Source: JBCBAP01 sp038532435 (GTDB lineage Bacteria > Pseudomonadota > Alphaproteobacteria > Rhodobacterales > Rhodobacteraceae). Taken from it: a stretch of 64,000 nt of DNA. The notes under the pieces were generated by a model. It worked only from the letters and a program-made list of their open reading frames with translations, was not told the origin of the DNA and searched no databases. Shown here in pieces: positions 60,545-64,000 of the stretch. The DNA lies in NCBI GenBank assembly GCA_038532435.1, contig JBCBAP010000006.1:1-64000 (forward strand). Direction: 5' to 3'. How positions within the stretch are numbered: position 1 is the stretch's first letter; each line of letters opens with the position of its first letter. Position numbers and translations under genes: made by a program.

Positions 60545-62572
60545 TCAAATCATCTCCACGTCAGGCGGTGTCTTTTTGCTCTCGTCGCCTTCAGTTTTGC
60601 GGCTTTCGGTTTCAGCATCTTCTCCACGGGCTTCAAACTCTTCTCCTACACAGCCAGCATCATCTTCAGCCGGTGGGGGAGTAGAGGGTCCATACGCGGC
60701 CTCCATGGCGGCCTGGAGCGCATCCTTATCGTCTCGCAGCGGGAACCCTTCGAACGGATCAGCTTCGCCGCGGATTGGCGTGAAGCCCCGCTTGCGGGTG
60801 TGCATGCCGAAGGTGAACTGGGGAAGGCCGAGGATCTCTTCTGGCTTCACCTGCATACTGCCCGCGAACCTCGCCGCATCCTCCCGGAAGGCCGTCCAGA
60901 TGATCTTGGTCGCCGTGTTGACCATGAGCGGATCGGCGATGTTGCTGCCGCCTTTGCCTCCGCCGCGGGATTGGGAGAGGCTCTGGTGAGCGACGATGAG
61001 CCCGATGTTGGCCTTCCGAGCTTGCTCCAACATGTCTGAGACCGAGCGGTCAAAATACTCGTGGGCCTCATCAACAATGAGGTACACCGGACGCATCGAC
61101 CGTCCCTTCTCAAACCGCATATGCGAGGCGCGCAAGATCATCGCGATGAAGAGCCGTCCAAAGAAGGCGGAGGCCGCATCATCGAGCATCGGCTTGTTTG
61201 TATCGATCAGGATCAGCTTCCGCTCCGCGAGCTCCTCAAACATGTCAAAGGCGTTCTCGGTGGCTGAGAAAAGTCGGCGGAAGGTCGGGTTAAGGAGGAG
61301 ACCATCAAGCTTCCGGCGAATGGCCTCCCGGGTACGCTTGTACTCAGGGGACGGGAAATCGACGGTGAAGAAGCGTTGCAGGTTGTCGTCAAGCTGAGCG
61401 ATCTCGGCAGCGAAGGTTTCATGCCCGCCTTCAGCCAGCACATCCATGAAGGTGAAGATATTGCCACCCTTGATCCTGATCACGAGTTGGATCGCGTATT
61501 GAAAGATCGTGCGCTGTGGGTTGGTGAACTCCGCCCCCATCATCCCTTCAAGCACAAAGCTGAGGAGACCGACCGTCTTGTTGATTAACGTCTCGCCCTC
61601 AATCCCGCGGGCCTTCATATCGTCGTATCCGACGTCAAACAGGTTGAGGGAAAGATCAAACTTTGGGGTGATGTACGTCGTGTCGGGAACGTCGAGGCAG
61701 GCGAGCTTCTCCGTGAGCTGCGTTTGGCTGTCGATCACCACCACACAGCAGTCTTCGTCACTCCGAAGATCGTGGGCAATGATGTTTTCAAGGAGCACCG
61801 TCTTACCCGAGCCGGACGAGCCGAGCAGGTAAGTGTGGTACATCCGATCCGACAGGCTGACTGGCTCTTCGACGTCGGCGAGCGCCAGAAGCGGTGTGTC
61901 CTTCAGATAGCGCCACGCATAGTCGTCGTGCTTTGAGGCCGAGGGCATCACCTCGCCTTCATTGAAGAAGTTGGCGTTCAGCTGGGCGATTAGCGGCTCA
62001 AACAGGCCATCATCGTTCAGAAAGCGGCGTATGAGGCGATCAATCTCGGCACGGGTCCGCGCTCGCTCCGACCAAAACATGGCGTCCTCATCAAGATCGA
62101 CTTGGTACTCGGCGAGAACTGAAACAAGATGCTCTTCGAACCGGCGATAGTGGTCCGGCTGAGCCGCGTTGATGAAGCGTTCTAAGGTATCTTGGTATCG
62201 GGCGAGCTTGATCTGATCATTTCCCACCGGTGGCAATACCGGTGGCCGCAAGCCCTCTTGATCATAAAGGACCCGGGCAATGCGGTGCAGATCTACCCGG
62301 TTGATCCCTGCCCGGAAGAGCGTGGACCGTAGGTGTTCCCATTCGGGTGAGAGCTTCTGGGCCTCTGCGTACAACGCTTCTGTACGGGTCAAACTCTCTC
62401 GCCGCCGTTTCTCGGGAAGGTGGATGTTGTGGATGTAGTAGAGGACACCGGCTCCAGCCAAACCAGCAGGTATCACGACTAAGCCCACGGTGAATGCGAC
62501 TGCGATCACCACAAGGAGCAAGAGCGCGAGGGCTATAAAGCCCCCGAGCATTTCAGCGATCTCATCGACCAT
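60545..62572 (-). CDS. VirD4/TraD-type ATPase, membrane-anchored form
   Basis: A 675-residue protein. Two N-terminal transmembrane helices (about 10-45, FIALALLLLVVIAVAF and VVIPAGLAGAGVLYYI) are followed by a large ATPase domain with Walker A GSSGSGKTVLL, Walker B VYLIVDEAHEYFD and a conserved LIVAHQSLSQ. The C-terminus is acidic and disordered. This matches the type IV coupling protein plan better than the soluble ATPase on the other strand. It overlaps the preceding gene by 1 bp and is the last of a three-gene operon, so its partner is the replication-relaxation protein at 63001. Confidence 0.88.
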   Translation of the reverse strand: MVDEIAEMLGGFIALALLLLVVIAVAFTVGLVVIPAGLAGAGVLYYIHNIHLPEKRRRESLTRTEALYAEAQKLSPEWEHLRSTLFRAGINRVDLHRIARVLYDQEGLRPPVLPPVGNDQIKLARYQDTLERFINAAQPDHYRRFEEHLVSVLAEYQVDLDEDAMFWSERARTRAEIDRLIRRFLNDDGLFEPLIAQLNANFFNEGEVMPSASKHDDYAWRYLKDTPLLALADVEEPVSLSDRMYHTYLLGSSGSGKTVLLENIIAHDLRSDEDCCVVVIDSQTQLTEKLACLDVPDTTYITPKFDLSLNLFDVGYDDMKARGIEGETLINKTVGLLSFVLEGMMGAEFTNPQRTIFQYAIQLVIRIKGGNIFTFMDVLAEGGHETFAAEIAQLDDNLQRFFTVDFPSPEYKRTREAIRRKLDGLLLNPTFRRLFSATENAFDMFEELAERKLILIDTNKPMLDDAASAFFGRLFIAMILRASHMRFEKGRSMRPVYLIVDEAHEYFDRSVSDMLEQARKANIGLIVAHQSLSQSRGGGKGGSNIADPLMVNTATKIIWTAFREDAARFAGSMQVKPEEILGLPQFTFGMHTRKRGFTPIRGEADPFEGFPLRDDKDALQAAMEAAYGPSTPPPAEDDAGCVGEEFEARGEDAETESRKTEGDESKKTPPDVEMI

Positions 62573-62997
62573 CAGAGTTCGAAGCTGGCCGTTTCGGTCT
62601 CAACCTCAGCGTTGCCCACAATCCAGTTCTTGAGCTTTACAAGCGCTTCCTTGAGCTCCGCCTCGTACGCTTTGGCTTCCATCGGTGTGCCGAGGAAGTA
62701 GAGATCCACGCCCTGCATCAGCTTGCGGACAGTGAGGTCGTCGTGAAGGGCATCCGCACCGCTCACCGCAGCGGTGAGGAGCTTGCGGCCCAAACCGCGG
62801 TTCTCCCGCTTCTCAATGGCGGCATCGGACATATCGGCAGGTGGATCGCGCTGTAGGATGATGTCTTTTTCGAGCTGGCGCTCGCGAATAACCGCCATCT
62901 CTTCGGTGTTAAATTCGACCTGAACGGCGACCCCGTGATAGGTGGTTTTGCGGATCATACCGCTCGTCTTTTGTGTGTGATTGATTGACACCTTCAT
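62572..62997 (-). CDS. Hypothetical protein between relaxase-like and ATPase genes
   Basis: A 141-residue soluble protein of unknown family. It begins MKVSINHTQKTSGMI with a beta-rich start and has a charged central helix (EEMAVIRERQLEKDIILQRD). It then has DLTVRKLMQGVDLYFLGTP and a second long helix. AGGGAG lies 7 nt before the ATG. It starts 3 bp after the upstream gene and overlaps the ATPase start by 1 bp, so it is an integral member of the operon and may be an accessory of transfer or plasmid DNA processing. Confidence 0.7.
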   Translation of the reverse strand: MKVSINHTQKTSGMIRKTTYHGVAVQVEFNTEEMAVIRERQLEKDIILQRDPPADMSDAAIEKRENRGLGRKLLTAAVSGADALHDDLTVRKLMQGVDLYFLGTPMEAKAYEAELKEALVKLKNWIVGNAEVETETASFEL

Positions 62998-63000
62998 GGC

Positions 63001-63978
63001 TTAACTCCCTTTGATCAAAGCATAATTAGTGTGGTCTGCATGATCCCTACTCAGCCAGCCGTCATGCAGAAGGTTTTGGCGCACCGGAGTGAGAGTAGAG
63101 AAGCGGTAAAACTGGTGAAAATCTGGAGCGAGCGACGCTGCCGCGCGCCGCATGTTATCAATGTGCTTTGCCGTGGTGGTAACGACCAGCAGCCGAAATC
63201 CGTTGAATGATCCGAGCTCGGGATACCGGTCCTTTACCCGGCCACTGCCGAGGTATCGGTCGTACTGAGCTAGCTTGGCGTTAAACGTTGCTACGTCCGG
63301 ATCAAGCTGCCCTGTCGTGAGCCGCGTCGTTGCCCGATCGAGCTCAACAAGGAAGAGTGCGCGCTTGCCGCTTGCCGAATGCTCAATGGCAAAGCCAGCG
63401 TCCGGAACAATCTTTGTCTCGGCGCAGAACGGCTCCGCTACATAGTCTGTCGTCTCACGCTGCCAGCGCCCCGCGATCTTCTCTCTCCGGTGCTCGACGA
63501 GCGTTCCTACGAGGCGATATGCCGAGAGCCGCCTCACATCCCGTTCCGCCGCGGCGAGCACATCGAGCGTGTCGATCCGATGGAACATAATCGGCGACCA
63601 GCGGGAGGTGATGTTGATCTCTCGGTAAGGCGGCACCGGGCGATCTTGGGCTTCGAGTTCCTCTGCTAGCAGGCCGTATCCGCGCTTGGTGAGGTAGTAG
63701 AGCTTGGGCGTCTTGCCGTACCCGCGGATACCAACGTTGCCGAATGACGCGAGCAGTTTCCGCCGTTCCAAACGCAGCAGCAGGTCGGAAGCGGACTTTG
63801 GTCTCAACTCCGATATAACGGCTACCTGGTTGATGGTCAGGTAGCGATAGCGACAGATTGCATCAAGGGCGGCCAACACCGCATCAGTAAGGGAAACACT
63901 CAATAAATCGGCCAATCCGCTTCTCAAGCTTGCCGCATCCAGCCACCCAAAATCACGCTCACTATAGACATTAGTCAA
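63001..63978 (-). CDS. Replication-relaxation / MOBC-relaxase-like protein, copy 2
   Basis: A protein of about 325 residues. The N-terminal winged helix (about 35-75, ICRYRYLTINQVAVISELRP) and the PD-(D/E)xK-like core are clear: VPDAGFAI with Asp193, then LFLVELDRATTR with Glu212 and Asp214. This is a better fit to the replication-relaxation family than copy 1. The apparent start is TTG 63978; the frame stays open to the window edge, so the true start may lie beyond 64000 and the gene may be incomplete here. It heads the operon with the hypothetical gene and the membrane ATPase. Confidence 0.8.
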   Translation of the reverse strand: MTNVYSERDFGWLDAASLRSGLADLLSVSLTDAVLAALDAICRYRYLTINQVAVISELRPKSASDLLLRLERRKLLASFGNVGIRGYGKTPKLYYLTKRGYGLLAEELEAQDRPVPPYREINITSRWSPIMFHRIDTLDVLAAAERDVRRLSAYRLVGTLVEHRREKIAGRWQRETTDYVAEPFCAETKIVPDAGFAIEHSASGKRALFLVELDRATTRLTTGQLDPDVATFNAKLAQYDRYLGSGRVKDRYPELGSFNGFRLLVVTTTAKHIDNMRRAAASLAPDFHQFYRFSTLTPVRQNLLHDGWLSRDHADHTNYALIKGS

Positions 63979-64000
63979 GACTTTGGTAACATTGAGGTCA

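Larger units (their letters stand above)
52930..64000. mobile_element. Plasmid-like / integrative mobilisable element (partial)
   Basis: The gene content changes abruptly from core and secretion genes to a replication and transfer set: iterons, two helix-turn-helix proteins, an origin-like AT-rich region, a structured inverted repeat, a CHC2/Toprim primase, two VirD4/HerA-like ATPases, two replication-relaxation proteins and several small orphan genes. By eye the base composition is more AT-rich and codon use less GC-biased than on the left. No integrase, relaxosome accessory genes of known type or T4SS channel genes are visible. The left limit is approximate and the right limit lies outside the window. 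Confidence 0.7.

Noticed and set aside
60545..63978. Reading the right-hand ATPase/replication-relaxation genes as a duplication of the left-hand pair
   Set aside because: The proteins differ in length, membrane anchoring and most sequence; only the general plan and core motifs are shared, so recent duplication is unlikely.

Overview
The window looks like chromosome of a high-GC alphaproteobacterium, most likely a marine Rhodobacterales/Roseobacter-type organism. The basis is recognised gene families rather than any database search: a VPLPA-CTERM secreted protein, a DinB with an N-terminal zinc ribbon, -35 boxes of the form TTGACG, a complete leucine (liu) degradation cluster and a PrsD/PrsE-type secretion pair. 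Housekeeping genes (clpB, pyrF, dinB, hrpB, meaB, rpmB, lepA, a tRNA-Met) fill the left third.

Region 1 (1-14.9 kb) is core genome. It holds a secreted fasciclin protein; clpB behind a good heat-shock (RpoH-type) promoter; a spondin-domain VPLPA-CTERM protein; pyrF; dinB; a candidate small RNA of about 80 nt with its own promoter and terminator; an N-formylglutamate amidohydrolase; hrpB with a DUF3108 protein; meaB; rpmB; a low-molecular-weight tyrosine phosphatase; and lepA. Region 2 (15.3-23.4 kb) is the leucine pathway from isovaleryl-CoA to acetoacetate plus acetyl-CoA: liuA, liuB, liuD, liuE and liuC. A DUF1311 protein and a nuclease-type lipoprotein are threaded into it, and one gene on the opposite strand interrupts it. 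A tRNA-Met follows.

Region 3 (23.6-52.3 kb, minus strand) is the most striking locus: a type I secretion operon in the classical hlyC-A-B-D order. The A gene is a single intact reading frame of 24,957 bp encoding 8,318 residues. It has an N-terminal lipase-like domain, EF-hand-like calcium loops, about twenty haemolysin-related modules, two cadherin-like arrays, RTX nonapeptide clusters and a C-terminal secretion region. A HlyC-type lysine acyltransferase precedes it; an ABC exporter and a HlyD-type adaptor follow. The simplest reading is a giant acylated, calcium-dependent, secreted toxin or adhesin with lipase activity. No TolC-type outer-membrane partner is in the window.

Region 4 (about 52.9 kb to the right edge) looks like a plasmid-like or integrative element. 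It starts beside a decayed VPLPA-CTERM gene remnant. It carries two sets of iteron-like repeats, two small helix-turn-helix proteins, an AT-rich stretch, a 203-bp nested inverted-repeat structure, a CHC2/Toprim primase, and two convergent, non-identical pairs of a VirD4/HerA-type ATPase with a replication-relaxation (MOBC-relaxase-like) protein. Several genes here sit directly behind -10 boxes with almost no leader. No integrase, T4SS channel genes or right boundary are visible, so the element continues past base 64000 or is only partly represented.
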